Below, piece by piece: positions 9,193 to 18,834 of a stretch of DNA of 64,000 nucleotides (the first letter of the stretch is position 1; every line of letters starts with the position of its first letter). Below the pieces are notes generated by a model. The model saw only the letters and a program-made list of their open reading frames with translations, was not told the DNA's origin and did no database searches. The position numbers were made by a program, and so were the translations under genes. The stretch comes from Sulfurirhabdus autotrophica (GTDB lineage: Bacteria > Pseudomonadota > Gammaproteobacteria > Burkholderiales > SMCO01). Location: positions 107,753 to 171,752 of the forward strand of contig NZ_SMCO01000005.1 of assembly GCF_004346685.1 (NCBI RefSeq), given 5' to 3'.

Positions 9193-11439
9193 TTAATCCT
9201 GTCTGACACAATCCACATAATAACGTTTCTTGCCATTCATGCCTTCCTGAACCAGACCGTGAATATCCGTTTCGAAACCAGGAAATTGCTCATTAAAGTT
9301 ACGGGCAAACTTGAGATAACGAACGATCGTCTCATTAAAACGTTCGCCAGGAATCAACAGTGGAATACCCGGAGGATAGGGCGTTAACAATACGCTGGTT
9401 ACTCGTCCGGTCAAATCATCTATCTCAACACGATCAATTTCACGGTGAGCCATGCGAGAAAACGCGTCTGTCGGCTTCATCGCCGGCACCATATCAGACA
9501 AATACATCTCGGTGGTTAATCGGGCAATATCATTAGTTTTGTAAATATCGTGGATACTGTCGCTTAACTCTTTCAATCCTACACGTTCATAGCGAGGATG
9601 TTTAGCCACAAAAGCAGGTAAAACCCGCCATAGCGGCTGATTTCGATCATAATCATCCTTGAACTGCTGCAGTGCAGTCAACATCGTATTCCAGCGGCCT
9701 TTGGTAATACCGATGGTAAACATGATGAAAAATGAATAAAGACCGGTTTTTTCTACAATCACACCATGCTCAGCCAGATATTTGGTAACAATAGCTGCCG
9801 GAATACCTGAATCAGCAAAATCCCCATCTACATCCAGACCTGGTGTGATAACAGTCGATTTAATCGGGTCCAGCATATTGAATCCGGGGGCAAGCTTACC
9901 AAATCCATGCCAACGATCACCCTCGTGTAACATCCAGTCATCCCGCTCTCCAATACCCTCTTCGGAGAGATGGTCAGGACCCCATACTTTAAACCACCAG
10001 GAACCATCAAACTCTGCTTCTACCTTGCGCATGGCTCGGCGGAAGTTCAGTGCTTCCAGAATAGACTCTTCCACCAAGGCGGTACCGCCAGGGGGTTCCA
10101 TCATGGCTGCGGCCACATCGCAAGACGCAATAATCGCGTATTGCGGGCTGGTAGAGGTATGCATCAGGAAAGCTTCGTTGAAAACATCTCTGTCAAACTG
10201 CATGGTTTCAGAGTCTTGCACCAGAATTTGAGAAGCTTGAGATAATCCTGCAAGCATCTTGTGGGTAGACTGTGTCGCAAAAATTGTGGATTCTTTAGTA
10301 CGCGGACGATCCTTTCCAATCGCGTGCATATTTTTATAATAGTCATGGAATGTGGCATGGGGTAACCAGGCTTCATCAAAATGCAGCGTGTCTATCTTGC
10401 CATCCAGCATTTCCTTCAGTGTTTCCACGTTATACAGCACGCCATCATAAGTACTTTGGGTAATGGTCAATACTCGTGGCGGGCGCGTGCAATCACGGGC
10501 GAAAGGGTTGGCTGCAATTTTCTTCTGAATGTTTTCCCACTTGAATTCATCCAGAGATATTGGCCCGATAATGCCGTAATGATTCCGTGTAGGCGTCAGG
10601 AAAACAGGTACTGCACCTGTCATAATGATCGCGTGCAAAATGGATTTATGGCAGTTACGGTCAACCACCACGATATCGCCGGGTGCCACCGTAGAATGCC
10701 AGACTATTTTGTTGGACGTGGAAGTACCATTGGTAACAAAATACAAATGGTCCGCATTGAAAATACGGGCAGCATTTCGCTCACTGGCTGCAACCGGGCC
10801 GGTATGATCCAGCAACTGACCCAGTTCATCCACAGCATTACATACGTCTGCGCGTAACATGTTTTCACCAAAAAACTGGTGAAACATTTGCCCGACCGGG
10901 CTTTTCAAAAATGCTACACCGCCTGAATGACCAGGACAATGCCAGGAATAAGATCCGTCAGCTGCATAATGAGTCAACGCTCTGAAGAAAGGGGGCGCCA
11001 GTGAATCCAGATACGTCTTGGCTTCTCTTACCACGTATCGTGCAATGAACTCAGGCGTATCTTCAAACATGTGAATGAAGCCATGCAACTCTTTCAATAC
11101 ATCATTGGGGATATGGCGTGAAGTTCGCGTCTCACCATACAAAAAGATAGGAATTTCAGCGTTACGAAAACGAATTTCTTCCACGAAGGCACGAATTTGC
11201 GCGACCGCCTGCTCAGCAAGTTCGGGGGTTGAAAACTCCTCATCGTCTATCGATAGTATAAACGTGGAAGCCCGACTCTGCTGCTGCGCAAACGAAGTCA
11301 AGTCGCCGTAACTGGTGGCGCCCAAAATTTCCATACCTTCGTCTTCGAGCGCTTTGGCCAACACACGAATACCAATTCCGCTTGCATTTTCGGAGCGGAA
11401 GTCCTCATCGATAATCACGACGGGAAAACGAAATTTCAT
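9193..11439 (-). CDS. PLP-dependent Orn/Lys/Arg decarboxylase
   Basis: 748 residues, fold-type I PLP decarboxylase of group III. An N-terminal wing domain (1-130) is followed by the PLP domain: SWHCPGHSGGVAFLKSPVG, GTSTSNKIV, VDRNCHKSILHAI, HFDEAWLPHA and the PLP lysine Lys394 in TQSTHKMLAGLSQ; the C-terminal domain carries PYPPGIPLLIPGE. Closest in memory to LdcA-type lysine decarboxylases of pseudomonads and unnamed betaproteobacterial arginine/lysine/ornithine decarboxylases. It should yield cadaverine, agmatine or putrescine; the substrate cannot be decided from sequence. Confidence 0.9.
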   Translation of the reverse strand: MKFRFPVVIIDEDFRSENASGIGIRVLAKALEDEGMEILGATSYGDLTSFAQQQSRASTFILSIDDEEFSTPELAEQAVAQIRAFVEEIRFRNAEIPIFLYGETRTSRHIPNDVLKELHGFIHMFEDTPEFIARYVVREAKTYLDSLAPPFFRALTHYAADGSYSWHCPGHSGGVAFLKSPVGQMFHQFFGENMLRADVCNAVDELGQLLDHTGPVAASERNAARIFNADHLYFVTNGTSTSNKIVWHSTVAPGDIVVVDRNCHKSILHAIIMTGAVPVFLTPTRNHYGIIGPISLDEFKWENIQKKIAANPFARDCTRPPRVLTITQSTYDGVLYNVETLKEMLDGKIDTLHFDEAWLPHATFHDYYKNMHAIGKDRPRTKESTIFATQSTHKMLAGLSQASQILVQDSETMQFDRDVFNEAFLMHTSTSPQYAIIASCDVAAAMMEPPGGTALVEESILEALNFRRAMRKVEAEFDGSWWFKVWGPDHLSEEGIGERDDWMLHEGDRWHGFGKLAPGFNMLDPIKSTVITPGLDVDGDFADSGIPAAIVTKYLAEHGVIVEKTGLYSFFIMFTIGITKGRWNTMLTALQQFKDDYDRNQPLWRVLPAFVAKHPRYERVGLKELSDSIHDIYKTNDIARLTTEMYLSDMVPAMKPTDAFSRMAHREIDRVEIDDLTGRVTSVLLTPYPPGIPLLIPGERFNETIVRYLKFARNFNEQFPGFETDIHGLVQEGMNGKKRYYVDCVRQD

Positions 11440-11542
11440 GCCTTATTCCTATTCAACTTTGTATTATTCAACTTCATGCAATAACGCGACAAAAGTTCAT
11501 TAGCCATCACATTACACGCTTTATATCAGCACTCAATACATT

Positions 11543-12109
11543 TTACATCTTTGGCAATGTTACGCCGTGCTGCCCCTGATATTTACCGCCCCTATCTTTA
11601 TAGGAGGTTTCGCATACTTCATCCGACTCAAAGAACAACACTTGTGCAACGCCTTCATTTGCGTAAATCTTTGCAGGCAAAGGCGTGGTATTGGAAAACT
11701 CCAATGTCACATAACCTTCCCACTCAGGTTCAAAGGGTGTCACGTTTACAATAATGCCACAACGTGCGTAGGTAGACTTACCCAGGCAAATTGTCAGCAC
11801 ACTACGCGGTATACGGAAATATTCCACCGTACGCGCTAACGCGAAAGAGTTAGGGGGAATAATGCAGTAATCTGCCACTACTTCGACAAACGAATTCGGG
11901 TCGAAGTTCTTTGGGTCAACAATTGTACTGTTGATATTCGTGAAAAGCTTAAATTCATTCGAACAGCGAATATCATAACCATAACTGGACGTACCATATG
12001 AAACGATTCGGCGACCGTCCACTTCCTTGACCTGGTTGGGCTCAAATGGGTCAATCATGCCATCACTTGCCGCCATGCGGCGTATCCATTTATCCGATTT
12101 AATACTCAT
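11543..12109 (-). CDS. dcd: dCTP deaminase
   Basis: Deaminates dCTP to dUTP, feeding dUMP for thymidylate synthase. 188 residues, near the usual 188-193. Signatures: [56 protein letters not shown] (with catalytic Glu) and the C-terminal GKYQGQHGV. It lies downstream of apbC on the same strand with an 81-base gap containing a long inverted repeat. Confidence 0.97.
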   Translation of the reverse strand: MSIKSDKWIRRMAASDGMIDPFEPNQVKEVDGRRIVSYGTSSYGYDIRCSNEFKLFTNINSTIVDPKNFDPNSFVEVVADYCIIPPNSFALARTVEYFRIPRSVLTICLGKSTYARCGIIVNVTPFEPEWEGYVTLEFSNTTPLPAKIYANEGVAQVLFFESDEVCETSYKDRGGKYQGQHGVTLPKM

Positions 12110-12128
12110 AGCGCCTGCTTCAATAGAA

Positions 12129-12183
12129 TACGGGGGATAAGCTACGGATTTGATTACTCATTATCCATAACCTATCCCCCGTA
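12129..12183. repeat. Long hairpin between apbC and dcd
   Basis: TACGGGGGATA (12129-12139) and TATCCCCCGTA (12173-12183) are perfect 11-bp arms around a 33-base loop. It starts right after the apbC stop. Without a T-run on the - strand it is not a classic terminator; it could be an attenuator, RNA-processing site or 3'-end stabiliser. Confidence 0.6.
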
Positions 12184-12190
12184 AAGATTA

Positions 12191-13279
12191 TTACGAGTTC
12201 TGAATCACAATATTCGGGAACTTGTTACTGTGATCAACTGATTGTTCACCAATTTTCACTGCCACACGACGAGCGATTTCTCGGTAAATTTCACTGATGC
12301 GGCTTTCAGGGTTAGCCACAACCGTCGGCTTGCCTGAATCTGTCTGCTCACGGATCTGAATATCCAGCGGCAACGCACCCAAAAATTCCACATCGTAGTC
12401 TTTACACATCTTCGCACCGCCACCTTCACCAAAAATGTGCTCTTCATTACCGCACTTGGAACAGATATGGATGCTCATGTTTTCAACGATACCAACAATA
12501 GGGATACCGACTTTTTCAAACATTTTTAGTCCCTTACGGGCATCCAGCAACGCGATATCCTGCGGTGTGGTCACAATCACGGCACCGGTAACAGGCACAC
12601 GCTGAGCCAGCGTCAGCTGAATATCACCGGTACCAGGAGGCAAGTCCACAACCAGATAGTCAAGATCACGCCATTTGGTGTCGTTCAGCAATTGCTCCAG
12701 CGCCTGGGTAACCATAGGACCACGCCAAACCATCGGGGTTTCAACATCGATCAGATAACCGATGGACATGGATTGAATACCATGGCCTTCCATAGGCTCA
12801 AGGCTTTTGCCATCTTTGGACTCTGGACGGCCTTCAATGCCCAGCATGGTAGGCTGGGAAGGACCATAAATGTCCGCATCCAGAATACCCACGCTTGCGC
12901 CTTCAGCAGCCAGCGCCAAAGCCAGGTTAACAGCAGTCGTGGATTTACCCACGCCACCCTTGCCGGAGGCAACGGCAATCACGTTTTTCACGCCAGGAAC
13001 CAGCTTTACGCCCTTCTGTACGCTATGTGAAACAATTTTGGAAGAAATATCCACAGCCACGCTACCAATACCTGCTATACCTTTCAGCTTGTCAGACACC
13101 TGTTTCTTGATGTCTTCCATGACGCTTTTCGCAGGGTAAGACAAAACGATATCCAGGGATACATTGTTGCCATCCACCTTAATATTGCGAGCGGACTTGC
13201 TGGAGATAAAATCTTTGTGTGTATTGGGATCAATGATCTCTTTCAAAGCTGTTTGAACTTGTAGTTCGGAAATTGCCAT
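12191..13279 (-). CDS. apbC: Iron-sulfur carrier P-loop ATPase (ApbC/Mrp/NBP35)
   Basis: 362 residues. An N-terminal MIP18/DUF59-like domain (about 1-80) precedes the ParA/MinD-like ATPase with deviant Walker A GKGGVGKSTTAVNLALALA (about 109-127), DADIYGPSQPTMLG, DLPPGTGDIQLTLAQ and the Cys pair in HICSKCGNEEHIFG that binds a bridging 4Fe-4S cluster. It delivers clusters to apo-proteins in the cytoplasm. Divergent from metG, an arrangement common in betaproteobacteria. Confidence 0.96.
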   Translation of the reverse strand: MAISELQVQTALKEIIDPNTHKDFISSKSARNIKVDGNNVSLDIVLSYPAKSVMEDIKKQVSDKLKGIAGIGSVAVDISSKIVSHSVQKGVKLVPGVKNVIAVASGKGGVGKSTTAVNLALALAAEGASVGILDADIYGPSQPTMLGIEGRPESKDGKSLEPMEGHGIQSMSIGYLIDVETPMVWRGPMVTQALEQLLNDTKWRDLDYLVVDLPPGTGDIQLTLAQRVPVTGAVIVTTPQDIALLDARKGLKMFEKVGIPIVGIVENMSIHICSKCGNEEHIFGEGGGAKMCKDYDVEFLGALPLDIQIREQTDSGKPTVVANPESRISEIYREIARRVAVKIGEQSVDHSNKFPNIVIQNS

Positions 13280-13341
13280 ACCAAAAACTCCTTAACCCAT
13301 AAAACAGAAATCAAATATGCTAGTTTAAACAATATTTAGGC

Positions 13342-13368
13342 ATACGCATACTGTTTGTTTATGCGCAT
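13342..13368. promoter_or_regulatory. Imperfect palindrome in the apbC/metG divergent region
   Basis: ATACGCATA (13342-13350) and TATGCGCAT (13360-13368) match in 8 of 9 positions as an inverted repeat with a 9-base spacer. The 229-base divergent region must carry both promoters; this dyad is a possible operator. No regulator can be named. Confidence 0.3.
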
Positions 13369-13508
13369 CCTACCTTGACTTTATCCCTATTTATATCATG
13401 GATTTGTGACAGAACACCGTACACTCGTTGTACGAAGAATGTTACATGTCTTTTAGGTTTGGCAGGGATTGCGCTAAAATAGATGTTTTTCCAAATGACC
13501 AAGCACCC

Positions 13509-15554
13509 ATGACACGCAAAATTCTGGTTACTTCAGCACTGCCCTACGCCAACGGCAGCATCCACCTAGGCCATCTGGTTGAATATATCCAGACTGATAT
13601 ATGGGTACGTTTCCAGAAAATGCAAGGGCATGAATGCCATTATGTCTGCGCGGATGACACCCACGGCACCCCCATCATGCTCCGTGCCCAGGCCGAAAAC
13701 ATCACCCCTGAAGCCTTGATTGATCGCGTACATGGCGAACACCTGGGAGATTTCACCGGCTTTCATATCAACTTTGACAGCTACTACTCGACCAATTCAG
13801 ATGAAAACCACGAATTGGCTCAAGGCATTTATCGTAAGCTGCGTGAAGCTGATCTGATCGAAGTGCGCACAATCGAACAGTTGTACGATCCACAGAAGAA
13901 TATGTTTCTGCCAGACCGATTTATTAAAGGTGAATGCCCGAAATGCCATGCCAAGGATCAATATGGTGATTCCTGCGAATCCTGTGGGACCACTTATTCC
14001 CCTACGGATTTAATCAATCCTTATTCAGCCGTGTCTGGTGCTACGCCAATCAAAAAAGAATCCGAACATTATTTCTTTAAGCTGGGTGCTTGCGAAGCAT
14101 TCCTGAAAGAATGGACCCGTGCTGGGCATTTGCAGGAAGAAGCTGCCAACAAAATGTCAGAATGGTTTGGCGCCGGCTTGCAGAATTGGGATATTTCACG
14201 CGATGCTCCCTATTTCGGTTTCGAAATTCCTGATGCACCGGGCAAGTATTTCTACGTCTGGCTAGACGCCCCTGTAGGCTATATGGCCAGTTTCATGCAT
14301 CTCGCCAAGAATACCGGTCTGAATTTCGATGATTTCTGGAAAGAAGGTGCAGACACCGAACTTTATCATTTTATCGGTAAAGACATTCTGTATTTCCATG
14401 CGCTGTTCTGGCCCGCCATGCTTAAATTTTCTGGCCACCGCACACCCACAAATATTTTCGCCCATGGTTTTCTGACAGTGAACGGACTCAAAATGTCCAA
14501 ATCCCGCGGTACATTTATAACGGCTGACAGTTATTTAAAGCAGGGGTTGAACCCAGAGTGGCTGCGCTACTATTTTGCCGCCAAGCTGAATTCGACCATG
14601 GAAGATATTGACCTCAATCTGGAAGATTTTACCGCCAGGGTTAATAGCGATCTGGTTGGCAAATACATCAACATCGCCAGTCGATCTGCCGGATTTATTG
14701 CAAAACGATTTGATGGAAAACTGAGTTCTGCTGAAGAAAATCCAGCCATCAAAGAAATTCAGCTGGGAGCAGAATCCATTGCAACATCCTATGGCAACCG
14801 TGAATATGGCAAAGCATTGCGAGATATCATGTTGCTAACAGACAAAGCCAACCAGTTTGTCGATCAGGAAAAACCCTGGGAATTAGCCAAGCAGGAAGGA
14901 CAGGAAGTCAGGCTACATCGTGTTTGCTCTGAAGCACTCAACATGTTCCGCTTGCTGACACTCTACTTGAAACCAGTTATCCCTCATCTAGCAGCACAAG
15001 TAGAAGCATTTTTAAAAATCGAACCCATGCAATGGCAGGATGCAAACACACTGCTACCGGATGGCCACACTATTAATGCCTATAAGCACCTGATGACACG
15101 TGTCGATTCCAAGCAAATTGATGCCATGCTGGAAGCGAACAAACAGAGCCTGCAAACATCTGCTAAAGCCGAGCCACAATCACCTGCACGGCATGCAGAA
15201 AAACAGCAGCATGATATTCCCGCTATTGCCGAAACCATCAGCATTGATGATTTCAGCAAAATTGATCTGCGCATTGCCAAAATTGTGCATGCAGAACATG
15301 TAGAAGGTGCAGAAAAGCTGTTAAAGCTGACCTTGGATATAGGCTCTGAGCAACGTACTGTATTTGCTGGTATCAAGTCAGCCTACGACCCAGAAAAATT
15401 GATCGGCAGACTTACTGTGATGGTTGCCAATCTTGCGCCACGCAAAATGAAATTCGGGCTTTCTGAAGGTATGGTACTGGCTGCAGGGGATGGAAATGGA
15501 CTATATATTCTGGGACCGGATGATGGGGCACAACCCGGTATGCGGGTGAAGTAA
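13509..15554 (+). CDS. metG: Methionine-tRNA ligase
   Basis: Charges tRNA-Met with methionine. 681 residues from the ATG at 13509, chosen because [16 protein letters not shown] is the standard family start; upstream in-frame codons to 13428 are not typical. HIGH-type motif [10 protein letters not shown], zinc knuckle CPKC...CESCG (about residues 145-161), KMSKS-type LKMSKSRG, anticodon-binding helices and a C-terminal EMAP-II/Trbp111-like tRNA-binding domain (about 575-681, [11 protein letters not shown]). The long class 1 form with both zinc knuckle and C-terminal dimer domain. Confidence 0.98.
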   Translation: MTRKILVTSALPYANGSIHLGHLVEYIQTDIWVRFQKMQGHECHYVCADDTHGTPIMLRAQAENITPEALIDRVHGEHLGDFTGFHINFDSYYSTNSDENHELAQGIYRKLREADLIEVRTIEQLYDPQKNMFLPDRFIKGECPKCHAKDQYGDSCESCGTTYSPTDLINPYSAVSGATPIKKESEHYFFKLGACEAFLKEWTRAGHLQEEAANKMSEWFGAGLQNWDISRDAPYFGFEIPDAPGKYFYVWLDAPVGYMASFMHLAKNTGLNFDDFWKEGADTELYHFIGKDILYFHALFWPAMLKFSGHRTPTNIFAHGFLTVNGLKMSKSRGTFITADSYLKQGLNPEWLRYYFAAKLNSTMEDIDLNLEDFTARVNSDLVGKYINIASRSAGFIAKRFDGKLSSAEENPAIKEIQLGAESIATSYGNREYGKALRDIMLLTDKANQFVDQEKPWELAKQEGQEVRLHRVCSEALNMFRLLTLYLKPVIPHLAAQVEAFLKIEPMQWQDANTLLPDGHTINAYKHLMTRVDSKQIDAMLEANKQSLQTSAKAEPQSPARHAEKQQHDIPAIAETISIDDFSKIDLRIAKIVHAEHVEGAEKLLKLTLDIGSEQRTVFAGIKSAYDPEKLIGRLTVMVANLAPRKMKFGLSEGMVLAAGDGNGLYILGPDDGAQPGMRVK

Positions 15555-15586
15555 AAAAAACGGCAGCCGAAGCTGCCGTTTTTTTA
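15553..15586. terminator. Bidirectional rho-independent terminator
   Basis: AAAAAACGGCAGC and GCTGCCGTTTTTT form a strong stem with a CGAA-type loop immediately after the metG stop. It also serves the DsrE-like gene ending at 15599 on the - strand. Confidence 0.93.
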
Positions 15587-15598
15587 CACAACATTCAA

Positions 15599-16039
15599 TT
15601 ATGGCTTGATATAAACATAGCCTTCAAAAGCCTGAAGCTTAGCCACTTCTGCTACGCCAGAAGGAACAATCACCATACCTGGCAACAGCTTGCTTTTATC
15701 CAGCTTTCTGGATGTCAGCGTGTTGGCGCATACGTCAAATTGCACGCCTTTTGCCTGCAACTGTTCCACGTTCACATTGTAAGGATTACCATCCTTATCT
15801 GCAGCACCTTCAAAAAGGAAATCCACCCCTTTGCTGTGTGTCACAAAAACGAGTTTTGCATCTGGACTCGCATTCAGGTGATTCATAGCGTTTCTCATGG
15901 CACCTTTTGCGTCTGCACTGTCATTGACATGGTAAACCACTTTTTCCTGTTGTTTTGCACCACCTGTTGCGGCACAACCCGTCATACCTGCAAAACCTAA
16001 CAATGCACCCAATAAAAGCAATATTTTGAACTGTTTCAT
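15599..16039 (-). CDS. DsrE-like lipoprotein
   Basis: 146 residues with a lipoprotein-type signal (hydrophobic core, GMTGC near residue 22). The mature part fits the periplasmic branch of the DsrE/DsrF-like fold: KVVYHVND start, KLVFVTHSKGVDFL, then LQAKGVQFDVCANTL with a single conserved Cys, and a C-terminal GVAEVAKLQ..GYVYIKP. Such proteins are thought to take part in sulfur or thiol handling, but no substrate is established. Convergent with metG; its own promoter would lie in the AT-rich gap after 16039. Confidence 0.72.
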   Translation of the reverse strand: MKQFKILLLLGALLGFAGMTGCAATGGAKQQEKVVYHVNDSADAKGAMRNAMNHLNASPDAKLVFVTHSKGVDFLFEGAADKDGNPYNVNVEQLQAKGVQFDVCANTLTSRKLDKSKLLPGMVIVPSGVAEVAKLQAFEGYVYIKP

Positions 16040-16384
16040 TTCTGTCCCCTATCTCTCGTAGTTATATATATAAAATTCACACAGCATACTTGCTGATGCC
16101 TACACATTGAAGGGTTTTAAATGTTTTGTAAATAGTCCGAAAATACCCAATATTAGCGTTACATCATATTGATTTATAGAGAAAATAAGACAAAAATGTA
16201 TACATATCCAATCAAAGGTATTGAATTCAAATTTTTTCCTTTTACAACAATTATGTAAACAATTTTACGACGGAAGAGGCGTGCCAATACAACAAATTCC
16301 AATTCATTACACTCTGGATCAACTATAATTTTAATGCCATTAAATTAGCCATTCTATTGCGTTTACATACTTCAGAGGGCACAC
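16040..16384. other. AT-rich intergenic region
   Basis: 345 bases between the divergent DsrE-like gene and acylphosphatase. It is strongly AT-rich and must hold both promoters, but no convincing -35/-10 pair, dyad or small gene was picked out. Confidence 0.4.
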
Positions 16385-16660
16385 ATGGAGCATACCAAAC
16401 ATCTTCTGCTATTCGGCCGCGTTCAAGGTGTCTTTTTTCGGGAATCTTTTGCACAAAAAGCAGATGAACTGGGTATAACCGGATGGATACGCAATCTTAG
16501 CGATGGATCCCTTGAAGCCACCATTCAGGGAACCGAGGCAAATATTGATGAGATGATTAAGTGGGCACGCTCTGGCCCGGAGCTTGCACAAGTGACTCGT
16601 ATGGAAATAACAGAAGGCAGTGGTCAATTTAATGATTTCAATCGGTTACAGACTTTGTAG
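16385..16660 (+). CDS. Acylphosphatase
   Basis: A 91-residue alpha/beta sandwich enzyme that hydrolyses acyl-phosphates. The phosphate loop GRVQGVFFRES with catalytic Arg19 and the Asn37 in GWIRNLSDGSLEA are intact, as is the C-terminal FNDF. The ATG follows an AGAGGG element about 6 bases upstream. Stand-alone gene. Confidence 0.93.
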   Translation: MEHTKHLLLFGRVQGVFFRESFAQKADELGITGWIRNLSDGSLEATIQGTEANIDEMIKWARSGPELAQVTRMEITEGSGQFNDFNRLQTL

Positions 16661-16823
16661 TTACATGGCAATTATTTATTGAATTTGATCAGACGTTAGA
16701 CCACCTCAATGTTTCATAGGTATATTTGTTAAACACCCCTGCAATTGTACATTACATCCAGAACTTTCTCATACATCGCACGCCAGCATTTGCGTCTAAT
16801 CCGTGTTAAATCATACTAATACA

Positions 16824-16852
16824 TTGACATTAATCCACATCAAAACTAGAAT
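16824..16852 (+). promoter_or_regulatory. Near-consensus sigma-70 promoter before the ACP gene
   Basis: TTGACA (16824-16829), a 17-base spacer and TAGAAT (16847-16852) give an almost perfect promoter. The expected start near 16859 leaves a leader of about 115 bases to the ACP gene. It probably drives the left half of the aryl-polyene locus. The rest of the 312-base gap 16661-16972 holds nothing else recognised. Confidence 0.7.
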
Positions 16853-16972
16853 TAGAAGCTTTTCAGAATAGTCTGATATTGCCGTGCAATTTCCCATTTA
16901 CCCGGAAAGCATGCAAGCATTCATAAAAATTCAATCAATTCATATTGAAATAGAAGTTGCGGAGTATTCAAG

Positions 16973-17230
16973 ATGTCGCCAGCAGAGTTGGAAGTTGCCC
17001 AAATAATAGTCGAGGGACTTAATCTCGAAATAGATCACACAGAAATTGATCCGGAACAGCCTATGTACCGAGAAGGTCTTGGGTTAGACTCTATTGACAT
17101 GCTGGAATTGTCACTGGTCATATCCAAAAAATATGGATTTCAGATCAAATCTGACGACCCTGACAATACAACCGTTTTTTCTTCCCTCAGAGCATTAACC
17201 CAGGCAATTGAAAAACGCCGTACCAAATAG
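16973..17230 (+). CDS. Acyl carrier protein of the aryl-polyene locus
   Basis: 85 residues, all-helical carrier with phosphopantetheine attachment Ser40 in GLGLDSIDMLELSL. It differs from FabC-type ACP and resembles the ACPs of aryl-polyene and xanthomonadin clusters. In the inferred pathway it carries the hydroxybenzoyl starter and the growing polyene between the ligase, KS/CLF, KR and dehydratases encoded in the right half. Only this ACP was found, whereas many such clusters have two. First gene behind the strong promoter at 16824. Confidence 0.87.
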   Translation: MSPAELEVAQIIVEGLNLEIDHTEIDPEQPMYREGLGLDSIDMLELSLVISKKYGFQIKSDDPDNTTVFSSLRALTQAIEKRRTK

Positions 17231-17311
17231 GCTGCCATCTTAAAGATGCGCCAGCCAGCACACGAGTAAATCAAAGATGCTGGCCTTTCTCACCTTAAAT
17301 CAAATAACAAC

Positions 17312-18622
17312 ATGAGTTCCAGCGCTGCCTCACTAGCTCAAACATCCGTACATCACACCGAGGCGCTACTTTTTTTTACGCTGTTGCAACTTGCTGTCAT
17401 TGTCATTTTCAGCCGAATTGGCAATGAAGTGGCATCACGTTTTGCGCAATCCAGGGTTGTGGGTGAAATCATTATTGGCATCCTGCTTGGCCCTTCATTG
17501 TTTGGCCTGCTTGCGCCAGATCTCTTTAATTATGTGTTTCATTCCAGCTCTCAGGAGCCCATTACCATGTTGAGTCAGATCGGGCTGATCTTACTCATGT
17601 TTCAAATCGGCCTGGAATTTGATTTTTCCCATCTGACCACTTCGAACAATCGCAATGCTGTCATCCGTATTGCCGCTGCAGGACTTATTTTTCCTTTCGT
17701 CCTGGGTTTTATTTTTGGCTATTATTCAGCCCCCATACTTTCCCCTGGCGCTGCGCCGATGGCAACTGCACTATTCACTGCCACCGCATTCTCCATCACC
17801 GCGTTGCCCATTCTGGGGCGTATCATGATTGAATTCAACATGACACGATTGCCACTCGGTGTCATTGCCATCAGCGCTGCGGCCATTAACGATGTCATTG
17901 GCTGGCTTTTACTGGCGATTGTCACGGCGCTCGCTGTTTCAAACTTCTCGATGGAAAATTTCTTCATTACGCTTGTTCAGTTAGTGATGTATATCGTCGT
18001 AAGCTGGTGGGTGGTGCGCCCGCTATTGCGCCGCGCCATCCGACATTCAGTTGTTACCGAACACCGTTTTTCTGCCAATTTGCTGGGCGTGATTATTGCA
18101 GCCATATTCTTGTCAGCCATGATGACCTATAAAATCGGCATTTTCGCCATTTTTGGCGGTTTCATGATGGGGGTATTGCTCCATGATCAACTGGAAATCG
18201 TCAAAGCCTGGCGTAAAAAGGTGGGCGAATTCGTGACCGTTTTTTTTCTGCCGATCTTTTTCACCTATACCGGGTTGCGAACCAATATTGGCGGCCTCGA
18301 CAGCATCGCCCTGTGGGGCTGGTGTCTGTTGCTTATCTCCCTCGCAACTATCGGCAAGTTCGGCGGATGTTACTGGGCGGCACGATGGTCTGGTATGAAC
18401 CACGCCCAATCCAAGGTCATTGGCATCATGATGAATACCCGGGCACTGATGGAACTGATCATTATTAATGTAGGATACGACTTAGGCGTTATTTCACAAA
18501 ACATGTTCACCATGCTTGTGCTCATGGCCATAGTCAGTACGGTGATTACCACGCCAGGACTAAGGCGCTGGCTACCTGGCGCAGGGATTCCGATTCCGGC
18601 CAGACAACACTTAGCCGATTAA
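17312..18622 (+). CDS. CPA2-type cation:proton antiporter
   Basis: 436 residues with about 12-13 hydrophobic membrane segments. GEIIIGILLGPSLFG near residue 50, QIGLILLMFQIGLEFDF, SITALPILGRIMIEF and AINDVIGWLLLAI match Na+/H+ exchanger domains of the CPA2/NapA group. No C-terminal TrkA-N domain is present. It sits 81 bases after the ACP gene in the left half of the pigment locus; a role in proton or cation balance linked to the locus is only inferred from position. Confidence 0.85.
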   Translation: MSSSAASLAQTSVHHTEALLFFTLLQLAVIVIFSRIGNEVASRFAQSRVVGEIIIGILLGPSLFGLLAPDLFNYVFHSSSQEPITMLSQIGLILLMFQIGLEFDFSHLTTSNNRNAVIRIAAAGLIFPFVLGFIFGYYSAPILSPGAAPMATALFTATAFSITALPILGRIMIEFNMTRLPLGVIAISAAAINDVIGWLLLAIVTALAVSNFSMENFFITLVQLVMYIVVSWWVVRPLLRRAIRHSVVTEHRFSANLLGVIIAAIFLSAMMTYKIGIFAIFGGFMMGVLLHDQLEIVKAWRKKVGEFVTVFFLPIFFTYTGLRTNIGGLDSIALWGWCLLLISLATIGKFGGCYWAARWSGMNHAQSKVIGIMMNTRALMELIIINVGYDLGVISQNMFTMLVLMAIVSTVITTPGLRRWLPGAGIPIPARQHLAD

Positions 18623-18756
18623 ATAACTGTTCCCTATACAAAATAACAGGACTATGTCAGCCCTGCGTGAACATTGAAAGTACATTCTAATGACTTTATC
18701 AAGACGATTTATTACAATAACGACCATGCTAAATATTATAAAATGCCCTTCTCATG

Positions 18757-18797
18757 CGGATTCCCCCCAATACTGCTTGATCAGTTCGGATTCCCCC
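18757..18797. repeat. Direct repeat upstream of the halogenase-like gene
   Basis: CGGATTCCCCC occurs at 18757-18767 and again at 18787-18797, exactly 30 bases apart, about 40-80 bases before the start at 18835. This could be a regulator-binding pair on one helix face. The first copy is preceded by a TATAAA stretch. Confidence 0.45.
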
Positions 18798-18834
18798 AAA
18801 AAATGCACTGATAATTTACACATGGTTGCGAATA

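Noticed and set aside
9782..10857. Long + strand frames opposite the decarboxylase gene
   Set aside because: They lie wholly antisense to a well-supported enzyme gene, have no family features and follow its codon pattern.
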